Source: an uncultured Sphingomonadales bacterium
Lineage (GTDB): Bacteria > Pseudomonadota > Alphaproteobacteria > Sphingomonadales > Sphingomonadaceae
Direction: 5' to 3'
Assembly (NCBI GenBank): GCA_903832325.1
Contig: CAILBC010000030.1
Coordinates: 20,734-84,733, forward strand
DNA: 64,000 nt
Every line of letters starts with the position of its first letter. The first letter of the stretch is position 1. Shown here piece by piece: positions 15,649 through 23,767 of this stretch. The notes beneath the pieces are model-generated. The model made no database searches. It saw only the letters and a list, made by a program, of their open reading frames with translations, and had not been told where the DNA came from. The position numbers and the translations under genes were made by a program.

Positions 15649-16776
15649 ATGCTGACGCGTTCGCGCCTGTTCAAATCCGTCCTTACGCTTTCCGCAATGG
15701 CCGCCTGTGCCACGGTTCCGGCTGTCCTCGCCCCCGCTCACGCCGGTACCTTGATGCTGGGTACGTATCCCGACAAGCTGTTCACCATCGATGATGCCAC
15801 CGGCGCGGTAAAGGACCGCATCCAGCTCGAAGCCGGGCTGCCGGTGTCGCTGCGGCTGAGCAATGATCGCAAGAAGATCTACGCCACCACGATCACCACC
15901 AGCGGCGTGATCGTGCTCGATGCCGATACGCACAAGATCCTGACCCAGTTCAGCCTCAACACCCCAACCGAACGCTATCGCTTCAATGGCGGGGCGCCCG
16001 ATGCCACGGGCCGCTATTTTTACACCACGATCTTGCGCACCGACAAACAGATCGATCGCTATGTCGTGTCGAAACAGCAATTTGCGGTGATCGACCTGGT
16101 GCAGAAAAAGGTCGTGCGCACGGCTGATCTGGAACCGCAGGACGATGCCATGGGCGGCGGCTATCGCGCGCCGATGATGATTTCGCCCGATGGCAAGACG
16201 CTGTATCTGTTCAAGGACAAAGTGCTGCTGGTCGATGTGGCCACGCTCAAAGTGGTTGATCGCATCGATGTGCAAAAGGCCGATGCCACGGGCTATGAAA
16301 ACGTTGCTTTTGGCGGCGGGGTCGAAGGTCTGCAGCTGACCACGCCGAACGAACTGGTTTCGCTGTTCACCGCGTCCGATCCGTTCGTACACAACAAGAT
16401 CTTTGGCCTGGGCAAATTCGACCTGAGCGCGCGCAAGTTTACGTTCACCCCGATCGGGCCGATCACCAACCAGATTTCCGGTCTGGAAGTCACCCCCGAT
16501 GGCAAGACCGCCTATACCGTGGCCACCACCGGCACGACCGGCAACAAGCGCTGCGAATTCTGGAAATTCGATCTGGCCAGCGCCACGCTGACCGACAAGC
16601 AGGAATTCCACTGCCGCTCGCGCTTTACGCTGGGCATGTCGCAGGATGGCGTGAAGCTGTATATCTATGGCGCGAGCTACGACATCGAAGTCTATGATGC
16701 GGCCACGCTGAAATACGAAAAAACCTGGGATCTGGGTGCCGATGCGACGATGGCCGGGATGGTCGCACTGCGTTGA
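15649..16776 (+). CDS. qhpB: Quinohemoprotein amine dehydrogenase beta subunit
   Basis: The 375-residue protein has a signal peptide (about 1-33, ending AHAG) and YVTN-like beta-propeller repeats (LMLGTYPDKLFTIDDATGAV, MMISPDGKTLYLFKDK, LEVTPDGKTAYTV). It forms the seven-bladed propeller that covers the CTQ site of the gamma subunit in the periplasm. ATG 15649 is chosen because it gives the signal peptide; the frame extends upstream over the end of qhpC. Confidence 0.92.
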   Translation: MLTRSRLFKSVLTLSAMAACATVPAVLAPAHAGTLMLGTYPDKLFTIDDATGAVKDRIQLEAGLPVSLRLSNDRKKIYATTITTSGVIVLDADTHKILTQFSLNTPTERYRFNGGAPDATGRYFYTTILRTDKQIDRYVVSKQQFAVIDLVQKKVVRTADLEPQDDAMGGGYRAPMMISPDGKTLYLFKDKVLLVDVATLKVVDRIDVQKADATGYENVAFGGGVEGLQLTTPNELVSLFTASDPFVHNKIFGLGKFDLSARKFTFTPIGPITNQISGLEVTPDGKTAYTVATTGTTGNKRCEFWKFDLASATLTDKQEFHCRSRFTLGMSQDGVKLYIYGASYDIEVYDAATLKYEKTWDLGADATMAGMVALR

Positions 16777-16808
16777 TGCGACCCTGACACCCCCGTGATG
16801 CGCAACAC

Positions 16809-17855
16809 ATGACCATGCTGCCGGGGGTGCGGGTAACTGGGCGCGGCATTGGCGCCGCCACGGCCGCACAGGCGCTCGCTGCGCGCGGGGTCGGTGTCAC
16901 CGCCGATCCCGATTGCGGGCCGGCGCCGCGCCAGGCGCCGCTGGTGATGCTGGGCGATCAGGCGCAGGCGCTGCTGTGTGATGTTTTTGCCGGTAATCCT
17001 CTGCTCGCAGCCGCGCTGAATGCGGCGCACCCCATCGCGCGGCGCATCGTGCGCTGGGGCGATGCGCCGGCGCAGATATTTCCCCATTCCGCGCGCGTTA
17101 TCGGCGGCGATACGCTGGGTGAGGCGGTGTGGTCGCCGCCGCCACCCTGGGCCGGCGATCCGCGCTTTGTGCTCACCACCACGCCGCCCGGCGGTGCCAC
17201 AATGCTGCGTTTTGGTGCGCGCGAGGCGGCGGCCGCGCCGGTCGTGCTGGGCGATGCCGCCGATTGCCATGCCGCCTATGTGGAATCGCTGGGTGCCGGC
17301 TGGCTGTTTCTGATCCCCACGGGCGCGCGCACCGGCTGGCTGCTCGCGGTGGGGGCCGATCCCGCCGATGCCCTGGCCGACAGCACGGTGATTGCGCCGG
17401 TGGTTGCCGAAACCGGGGCGATTGCTGCACGCTTTGAAACGGCGCCGCGCCTGCTTGATGATCCGGGCGCGCCGGGCCTGCTCACGCTGGGCAGTGCGGC
17501 GCTGGCGTTCGATCCGATCTGCGGCGATGGCACTGCCACGGCCACGCGCGGCGGCTTGCTGGCGGCGGCGGTTGCGGCGGCGTTGCTGGGGGCGGATGCG
17601 CCGATGGTCGATCCGGCAGTGGACGGCGCGGCGCTGGCAATGCATTACCGCCTGATGCTGATTGCCGCGATGCGCCGCCACCTTGCCACGTCCTGGCCGT
17701 TCTATGCGCGCGGTGGTGCCGGGCCGTGGTGGCAGGCAGAGGCAGAGGCGCTGGCCAATGGGCACGCCTGGTGCACGCGCCAGCTTGGCGCGGCGGGTGA
17801 AGCGCGCTTCGTGCTGGCGGGTGACCGGCTGATTCACCGGGAATCGGCCGCCTGA
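16809..17855 (+). CDS. qhpG: QhpG-like FAD-dependent tryptophan monooxygenase
   Basis: The 348-residue protein has a short, somewhat degenerate N-terminal dinucleotide-binding loop (VTGRGIGAATAAQALAARGVGV) and a mid-protein GD-containing segment (CGDGTATATRGGLLAA). Both fit a flavin monooxygenase. QhpG dihydroxylates the CTQ-precursor tryptophan of cross-linked QhpC in the cytoplasm. Assignment rests partly on position between qhpB and the qhp exporter. It follows qhpB by 32 bp. Confidence 0.85.
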   Translation: MTMLPGVRVTGRGIGAATAAQALAARGVGVTADPDCGPAPRQAPLVMLGDQAQALLCDVFAGNPLLAAALNAAHPIARRIVRWGDAPAQIFPHSARVIGGDTLGEAVWSPPPPWAGDPRFVLTTTPPGGATMLRFGAREAAAAPVVLGDAADCHAAYVESLGAGWLFLIPTGARTGWLLAVGADPADALADSTVIAPVVAETGAIAARFETAPRLLDDPGAPGLLTLGSAALAFDPICGDGTATATRGGLLAAAVAAALLGADAPMVDPAVDGAALAMHYRLMLIAAMRRHLATSWPFYARGGAGPWWQAEAEALANGHAWCTRQLGAAGEARFVLAGDRLIHRESAA

Positions 17856-17887
17856 AACCGCCCGAATCCCGTCCGCAAACCGGCCCC

Positions 17888-19582
17888 GTGGCCCAGCCCG
17901 CGCCGGCACCACCGGTGGCCAGCTGGCGCACCTATCGCCGGCTGCTGCCCTGGCTCATGCCCTATCGGCTGCGGCTGGTCGGCGTGCTGATGGTCAGCCT
18001 GATGGCCACCGGGGTCGGGCTGATTCAGCCCTGGTTATCAAAGCTGATGATCGATGATGGCCTGCTGCGGCACGATTTTCCGATGCTGGTGCGCATCGCG
18101 ATTCTGATCGTGGCGGTAACCGTCGCGGGGTCGGTGCTGAATATCATCGCCTCATACCGCTATGTCGCGCTCTCGGCGGCGATGCTGTTCGATATCCGCA
18201 TCGCGCTGCTTGAGCACCTGCAAAAGCTTTCGCCCCGGTTCTATGCGCGGTTCCGGCTGGGCGACCTGATGAGCCGGATCAACAGCGATGTCAGCGATGT
18301 GCAGCGTGCCGCGGGCGATACGCTGCTGGCGGTGCTGGGCAATGTGCTGTTCCTCATCGGGTCGCTGGTGATGATGGCCTGGCTCGATTGGCGGCTGTTT
18401 CTGGCGGGCACGGTGCTGGTGCCGGTGGCCACCGGAATGTTCGTCTATCTGCAGCGCCGGCTGGTTTCGATCACGCGCACGATGCGCGAACGCGGCGCCG
18501 ATCTGGGCAGTTTTCTGGTCGATACGGTCATGGGCATGCGCGTGGTCACCGCGCTGGGCGGTGAACGGCACGAGGCCGCGCGCTTTGCCACGCGCAACCG
18601 CGCGTTTGTCGGTGCGATGCTGCAGATGCAGATGGCCTCGTTTCTCGCCGGTGCCCTGCCCGGCGCGGTGCTCGCGCTGTCGAGCGCGGTGGTCACGCTC
18701 TATGGCGGCTGGCGCATTCTGGCCGGGGAAACCACGATCGGCACGCTGGTGGCGTTCATGGCCTATCAGTCGCGCCTGTTTGCGCCGGTGCAGTCGCTGC
18801 TGGGCCTGTCGGCGGGGCTGGCCTCCACGCGCGTGTCGCTGGCGCGGATTTTCGAACTGTTCGACACCGCGCCCGATGTGCACGAACCGGCCGTGCCGCG
18901 CGCGCTGCCCGCGGGGCCGTTGGCAGTAGAATTTTCGGATGTCCATTTCCGCCATGATCGCAATGCCGTGCTGGCTGGCGTCGATTGCTGCATTCCGGCG
19001 GGCAAGATGGCGGCCATTCTGGGCCCCAGCGGCGCGGGCAAATCCACGCTGGCCGATCTGATCGTGCGGATGCGCGATCCCGATGCCGGATCGGTGCGCA
19101 TCGGCGGGGTGGATGCGCGCGATCTGGCGCTGGCCGATCTGCGCCGCGCGGTCGTGCTGATCGATCAGACGCCGTTCCTGTTCAACGCCACGGTTGCCGA
19201 AAATATCGCCTTTGCGGTCGATGGCGCGGACCATGGCGCGATCGGCGCGGCGGCCAATGCCGCTGGCCTTGGCGATCTGATCGCGCGCCTGCCGCAGGGG
19301 CTCGACACGCCGGTGGGCGAACGCGGGCTGGCGCTGTCGGCCGGCGAACGCCAGCGGGTTGCGCTGGCGCGGGCGCTGCTGCGGCGCCCGGCCGTGCTGG
19401 TGCTCGATGAACCGAGCGCCGCGCTCGATGGCGAAACCGAGGCGCGCGTGGCGGCGGGCCTGCGCGATGTGCTGCCCGGCGCAACCATCGTGATCATCAC
19501 GCACAAGCCGGCGCTTGCCGATCTGGCCGACATGGTGATCACGCTCGATGCCGGGCGCGCCGCAGTTGTCGTGCGGGGTTGA
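17888..19582 (+). CDS. qhpF: QhpF-like ABC exporter (fused membrane and ATPase domains)
   Basis: The 564-residue half-transporter has six membrane segments (about 25-310) and a nucleotide-binding domain. That domain shows Walker A GPSGAGKST (about 381), signature LSAGERQRVALARAL (about 485), Walker B VLVLDEPSAALD and the H-loop ITHKP. It is the putative exporter for the modified gamma subunit. The start is GTG 17888, 32 bp after qhpG. The 3' end overlaps the qhpE frame by 35 bp. Confidence 0.9.
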   Translation: MAQPAPAPPVASWRTYRRLLPWLMPYRLRLVGVLMVSLMATGVGLIQPWLSKLMIDDGLLRHDFPMLVRIAILIVAVTVAGSVLNIIASYRYVALSAAMLFDIRIALLEHLQKLSPRFYARFRLGDLMSRINSDVSDVQRAAGDTLLAVLGNVLFLIGSLVMMAWLDWRLFLAGTVLVPVATGMFVYLQRRLVSITRTMRERGADLGSFLVDTVMGMRVVTALGGERHEAARFATRNRAFVGAMLQMQMASFLAGALPGAVLALSSAVVTLYGGWRILAGETTIGTLVAFMAYQSRLFAPVQSLLGLSAGLASTRVSLARIFELFDTAPDVHEPAVPRALPAGPLAVEFSDVHFRHDRNAVLAGVDCCIPAGKMAAILGPSGAGKSTLADLIVRMRDPDAGSVRIGGVDARDLALADLRRAVVLIDQTPFLFNATVAENIAFAVDGADHGAIGAAANAAGLGDLIARLPQGLDTPVGERGLALSAGERQRVALARALLRRPAVLVLDEPSAALDGETEARVAAGLRDVLPGATIVIITHKPALADLADMVITLDAGRAAVVVRG

Positions 19583-20201
19583 GCGCTTGCGTGTCGCGGT
19601 GATCGACAGCGGGGTTTTTCCGGGCCATCCGCATATTCTGGCGGGCCGGATCGGGCCCGGCGTGGCGATTGCTGCCGATGGTATGATCAGCGATGCGCCC
19701 GATGCCACGATCGATCGGCTGGGGCACGGCACCGCTGTCACCGCTGCGATCCAGGAACTCGCGCCCGATGCGCTGATCATGCCGATCCGCGTGTTTCACG
19801 ATGCCTTGCGCACCAGCGCCCGCGCGCTGGTCACCGCGATCGACTGGGCGGTCGAGGCGGGGGCAGGGGTGATCAATTGCAGCCTGGGCACCGCCAATCC
19901 GGCGCATGCGGCGCTGTTTGACGCGGCCGTGGCCGGCGCGCTGGCCGCCGGGGTGCGCGTGGTCGCGCCGATGACCGGCCCCGATGATCGCGCCTGCTGG
20001 CCCGGCCAATGCACCGGGGTGATACAAGTGGCGCTCGATTGGGATCTGCCGCGCGGCACCACGCGCATGGCCGATGGTCTGCTCCACGCCTCGGGCTATC
20101 CGCGCCCGATCCCGGGGGTGGAACAGCGCCGCAACCTGCACGGCATCAGCTTTGCCACCGCGCAAGTCAGCGGGTTGATCGCGGCGGGGCGGCTGGTCTG
20201 A
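19548..20201 (+). CDS. qhpE: QhpE subtilisin-like leader protease
   Basis: This is a compact 217-residue subtilase with the catalytic triad D20 (VIDSG), H60 (GHGTA) and S201 (GISFATAQ). It has no signal peptide or propeptide, as expected for the cytoplasmic protease that removes the QhpC leader. ATG 19548 overlaps qhpF by 35 bp; in-frame TTG codons at 19566 and 19587 could give shorter, less overlapping starts. It closes the qhp operon. Confidence 0.9.
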   Translation: MPGAPQLSCGVERLRVAVIDSGVFPGHPHILAGRIGPGVAIAADGMISDAPDATIDRLGHGTAVTAAIQELAPDALIMPIRVFHDALRTSARALVTAIDWAVEAGAGVINCSLGTANPAHAALFDAAVAGALAAGVRVVAPMTGPDDRACWPGQCTGVIQVALDWDLPRGTTRMADGLLHASGYPRPIPGVEQRRNLHGISFATAQVSGLIAAGRLV

Positions 20202-20228
20202 AGCGGACCGAAATTTCCGAACGGCGTT

Positions 20229-20320
20229 TTACCAGCCCGGTTTTGCCAGCCAAGTTTGCCAGCCCCGTTATCCCAGCCCCGTTCATCCCAGCCCCGTTAT
20301 CCCAGCCCCGTTTACCCCGT
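20229..20320. repeat. Short tandem repeat with CCAGCCCCGTT core
   Basis: Six or more imperfect units of 13-15 bp, most with CCAGCCCCGTT, lie just past the qhp operon. The units vary by one or two bases in length, which suggests slippage. No gene is visible in 20202-20605. The region instead holds this array, an inverted repeat, a G-rich tract and a terminator. Confidence 0.7.
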
Positions 20321-20321
20321 T

Positions 20322-20430
20322 CCGTTCGTGCTGAGCTTGTCGAAGCACGCGCGCAACGCCTGACCGGATGGGGTGTCAGGATGATTGGCAACCTTGGTGC
20401 GCATGCTTCGACAGGCTCAGCATGAGCGGA
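20322..20430. repeat. REP-like inverted repeat
   Basis: GCTGAGCTTGTCGAAGCA on the left (20330-20347) and TGCTTCGACAGGCTCAGC on the right (20404-20421) form long imperfect arms around about 56 bp. The arm sequence is a dispersed palindrome commonly seen between genes of sphingomonads and other proteobacteria. It may also end qhp transcription. Confidence 0.7.
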
Positions 20431-20518
20431 GTTTAGTGGGAACAAAGGGCCGGGGAATGGGCCGGGGAATGGGCGGGGGCAGGGGCGCGGGCAGGGGCCG
20501 GGGCACCCCCATCATCCC

Positions 20519-20553
20519 AAAAAAATACCCCCCCGTGGCGAACCACGGAGGGG
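20519..20553 (-). terminator. Rho-independent terminator of the first TonB receptor gene
   Basis: Read on the minus strand, a stem CCGTGG/CCACGG, extended by four G-C pairs around a bulged base, is followed by GGTA and seven T. It lies 53 bp beyond the receptor stop. The next receptor gene has a near-identical terminator. Confidence 0.85.
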
Positions 20554-20605
20554 AGTCAGGGTGTTTCTGGCAGGGTGTCCCTGGCACGCAGGGTAACCTT
20601 ATCAC

Positions 20606-23293
20606 TTACTGAAATTTGTATCCGATCTTGATGCCAAAGAACTGCGGCTTGATTCCGAAAGTACGCGCCGAATCTTTGCAGAACACGATTGAACAGAACG
20701 TGTTCTTGGTCAGCGCCCCGCGTTTGTCAAAGGCGTTCTGGATGAACAGTTCGACTTTATAGGGCCCCTTGGAAACGCCGCCCAGGAAGTCAAAGCTGGC
20801 AAAGCCCGCAGTATCGCCCAGCAGCGCGTCGAGCGAGGTGTTCAGGTTCTGCGTCGCGCCGGTCTGGTACAGCGCTGCGCCCTGCACATAGGCCTTGTAT
20901 TCGCCCATCGCGGTTTCATAGCGGATGGTGGTGTTGCCCTTGAACTTGGGCTGACGCGGCAGGCGGGTGCCGGCGGCGGCGGCCACAGTCGGGGTATGCA
21001 GGTTGTCGCCGGCGTCGGTTCCGGCCGAACATGTGGCCAACTGGCCGATCACCCCGGTCGCAGGCTGGAACAGGAAGTTGCAGAAATCCTTGGCCAGTGT
21101 CGCGTCGTTATAGGCGCCGGTGGTCGACAGCGTGACTTTGCCCAGTTTCAGGCTGGCATCGTATTCCACGCCCTTCACATGCGCGGTGCCGGCGTTGCCG
21201 GTGATCCCCGCGCCCTGCGTGCCTGCCACGACCACGCTGTACTGGATGGCGTTCCAGGTTTCGTAATAGGCCGCCACGTTCAGCCGGAACACGTTGTTCC
21301 AGGTGGTCTTGAAACCGAGTTCAAAGTTGCTCAGCTTTTCCGATTTGAACGGATCGACCGTGGCCAGGCCATAGCCGCGGATGCGCAGCGGCCGGTTAAA
21401 CCCGCCCGGGCGGAACCCGGTGGAATAGTTGAAATAGACGGTCTTCGATGGATCAATCTGCCAATCAACGACGATCTTGTGGGTTTCGCCCTTTTCGCTG
21501 TAGCGGCCCACTTCATCGGACGCGGCCGGGTTGGTGTTGAGGCAGGTCAGGCGAGCGGCGCTAAGCGGCGTCGGGCAGCCTTTCACGCCGGTCGGGACAA
21601 ACAGCGAAGACGATGTGCTGTGTGCCGAGGCCATGACCCCGGCAAGACCGAGCGTTTCATAATCGGTCCAGAAATAGCGGATGCCGCCGGTCAGTTTCAG
21701 AGTCGGGGTGATCTTGTAATGCCCTTCGGCAAAGACCGCCTCGTCATGATAATACTGGTTGTTTTCGTTGATATAGAACGTGTCACCCTTCACCGCCGGG
21801 GTGCCGAGCACCATCGTGCCGCCGGCGCTGGTGGGAATGCCGAACCCGGCCCAGCCCGCCTCGGTGCTGCCGCCACCGGACGTGGTATAGCCGGCAATGT
21901 TGCCCAGCCCTTCGATGGCATAGTTGTTGTTGTTCTGGTTTTGCTGGCTTTGGTAAAACCCGCCCAGCGTCACGTCAAACGGCCAGGTGGCCGGTGTTTT
22001 CAGGCGCAGTTCCTGGGTGAACTTGTTCTGGTTGGTGAACGAATAGAAATACTGCGTCGGGTTGATCAGCGTTGAACACTTCATCGCTGCGCCCGATCCG
22101 GTGCAGCCGGCCTTGTCAAAGAACTGCAGATAGTTTTCGTAACCGGCACCAAACTTGTCGTACGTCACGGTATAATACGTGTAGTCGTTGTGCAGATCGA
22201 TGTGGCGCTTGAAATAGCCTGTGGCCGAAACCAGGTCAAAGCCGCCAATATGGCCGTGGATCGAAAGTGCGGCCTGGAACCATTTGTCATCCTGGCGCGT
22301 GCCGGTGTAATCGTGAACTTGCAGATTGGGCAGCTTCGGGTCCCACCCGAAATAGCCATAGGCGGTCTGGCGCTGCGCGGTCACTTCGGGCATCACGTCC
22401 CAGCCCGGCGCCGGCTCCCACAACAGCGCAAGGCGGCCGCCATATTCATAGATCGGGTTGTAGTTGTTTTTGGCGATGCTGGCGTTGTTCAGCGTATAGG
22501 TCGTGGCCGGATTGGTGTCGCCCAGTTGCAGCGTGGATGACGGCGTGCCGGCAAGGTCAGCAAATTTGCCGTTGTTGGGCGTGTTGTTCACATAGCCGCC
22601 GTCCTTGCGGTAATAGGCCATCGCGCGCAGCGCGACCGTGTTGCCCAGCGGAATGTTGATATAGCTCTGCAACTGACCGCCGGCGCCATGGCCGCCATAC
22701 TTGTTCGCTTCCGTATCGATGCCGAATTCCAGCTTCCCGAGCTTGGGCTTGGCCGTGACAAAGCGGATCGTCCCGCCCAGCGAACCTGCGCCATACAGCG
22801 TACCCTGCGGGCCCGACAGCGCTTCGATATTTTCGATGTCATAGACATGGATATCGGGCACGCCGGTGCCGGTGATCGGGATATCGTCAAGATAATACCC
22901 GACCGAGGCATAGTTGCCGCCTGCCGGAACGATCCCGCGGAAATAGGTGGTGCTGCGGCCAGGCCCGAGCCCGGCAAAAGACACCGACGGCAGCAGCGTG
23001 GCAAGGTCGGACAGGCCCTTGACCTGGTGTTCTTCCAGCGTCGCGGTGCTGAGCGCCAGCATCGAGATCGGAACTTTCTGGAGGCTTTGCTTTTCGTGGG
23101 TGGCGGTCACCACAATTTCGGCAAACCCTTCGCTTGCCGGCGCGGGGCTGGTCGCAGGGGCCGGTGCGGGCGCGGTGGCCTGGTCGGCCATTGCCAGCGT
23201 CGGCAGCGCCATCCCGGCAAGGATGGTGGATGCCCCCAGCAGCCGCAAAACCCGTGCGCGACGGTCTGCCTTGTGGTGAGATTGTCGAGTCAT
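20606..23293 (-). CDS. TonB-dependent receptor 1
   Basis: This 895-residue outer-membrane receptor has a signal peptide (about 1-36), then a plug domain (EIVVTATHEKQSLQKVPISM ... TYFRGIVPAGG ... SGPQGTLYGAGSLGGTIRF). A 22-strand barrel follows, ending in the aromatic terminal signature IGYKFQ. It is closely related to the next two receptors. TonB receptors of this type import iron complexes, sugars or aromatic compounds. The amine dehydrogenase neighbourhood suggests substrate uptake, but the ligand is not readable from sequence. The start is ATG 23293, with an unusually long leader. Confidence 0.93.
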   Translation of the reverse strand: MTRQSHHKADRRARVLRLLGASTILAGMALPTLAMADQATAPAPAPATSPAPASEGFAEIVVTATHEKQSLQKVPISMLALSTATLEEHQVKGLSDLATLLPSVSFAGLGPGRSTTYFRGIVPAGGNYASVGYYLDDIPITGTGVPDIHVYDIENIEALSGPQGTLYGAGSLGGTIRFVTAKPKLGKLEFGIDTEANKYGGHGAGGQLQSYINIPLGNTVALRAMAYYRKDGGYVNNTPNNGKFADLAGTPSSTLQLGDTNPATTYTLNNASIAKNNYNPIYEYGGRLALLWEPAPGWDVMPEVTAQRQTAYGYFGWDPKLPNLQVHDYTGTRQDDKWFQAALSIHGHIGGFDLVSATGYFKRHIDLHNDYTYYTVTYDKFGAGYENYLQFFDKAGCTGSGAAMKCSTLINPTQYFYSFTNQNKFTQELRLKTPATWPFDVTLGGFYQSQQNQNNNNYAIEGLGNIAGYTTSGGGSTEAGWAGFGIPTSAGGTMVLGTPAVKGDTFYINENNQYYHDEAVFAEGHYKITPTLKLTGGIRYFWTDYETLGLAGVMASAHSTSSSLFVPTGVKGCPTPLSAARLTCLNTNPAASDEVGRYSEKGETHKIVVDWQIDPSKTVYFNYSTGFRPGGFNRPLRIRGYGLATVDPFKSEKLSNFELGFKTTWNNVFRLNVAAYYETWNAIQYSVVVAGTQGAGITGNAGTAHVKGVEYDASLKLGKVTLSTTGAYNDATLAKDFCNFLFQPATGVIGQLATCSAGTDAGDNLHTPTVAAAAGTRLPRQPKFKGNTTIRYETAMGEYKAYVQGAALYQTGATQNLNTSLDALLGDTAGFASFDFLGGVSKGPYKVELFIQNAFDKRGALTKNTFCSIVFCKDSARTFGIKPQFFGIKIGYKFQ

Positions 23294-23592
23294 TGCCTAC
23301 GCTCCCCTGTAGCAAAGTACCTGTGCGGCCCGGCCCGGCTTGGCCGGCTATCGCCGCCTGCAAAAGACAAGCGCCATCGCCTTCATGTTGCAGCGCAACA
23401 TGAACGGTCATCCGCTCGGCAAGGCATTTGACGACAGGCAAAGCGACCCCGTCGCCGAAAGCGCGCTTGCGCTGCGGCGCCGTGCCCCAAGGGGCACGCC
23501 TATGGCTATACTATTTAATCCCCCGGGCGCCTGCTGTTCATCTGGCATTCATGACAAGCGTCCGAGATTGATAATGCTGCATCGCGATATCG

Positions 23593-23629
23593 AGTCAACG
23601 CCCTTGTCCGATTGCCCCCTAAAGAGGGT
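23593..23629 (-). promoter_or_regulatory. Shared upstream element of TonB receptor 1
   Basis: On the minus strand AACCCTCTTTA stands about 31 bp before TTGACT. A -10-like CATTAT follows after 16 bp. The same two boxes at the same spacing stand before the other two receptor genes. The box is about 300 bp before the start codon, implying a 5' leader of some 250 nt. Confidence 0.55.
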
Positions 23630-23698
23630 TGCACGACGGCGGATCATGATTTTCCGGTCGGTTGGCGGGCTGGAATCGGTGCGCGCCGGGGCCCGACG

Positions 23699-23727
23699 AA
23701 AAATACCCCCCGTGCCGGGCACGGAGG
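23699..23727 (-). terminator. Rho-independent terminator of TonB receptor 2
   Basis: On the minus strand a stem CCGTGC/GCACGG, extended by G-C pairs and a bulged base, is followed by GGTATTTTT. It matches the receptor 1 terminator in design, down to the bulge. Confidence 0.8.
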
Positions 23728-23767
23728 GCATCGTTGCGTCTTCAACCGGATCTGCCGGCTGCGATAC

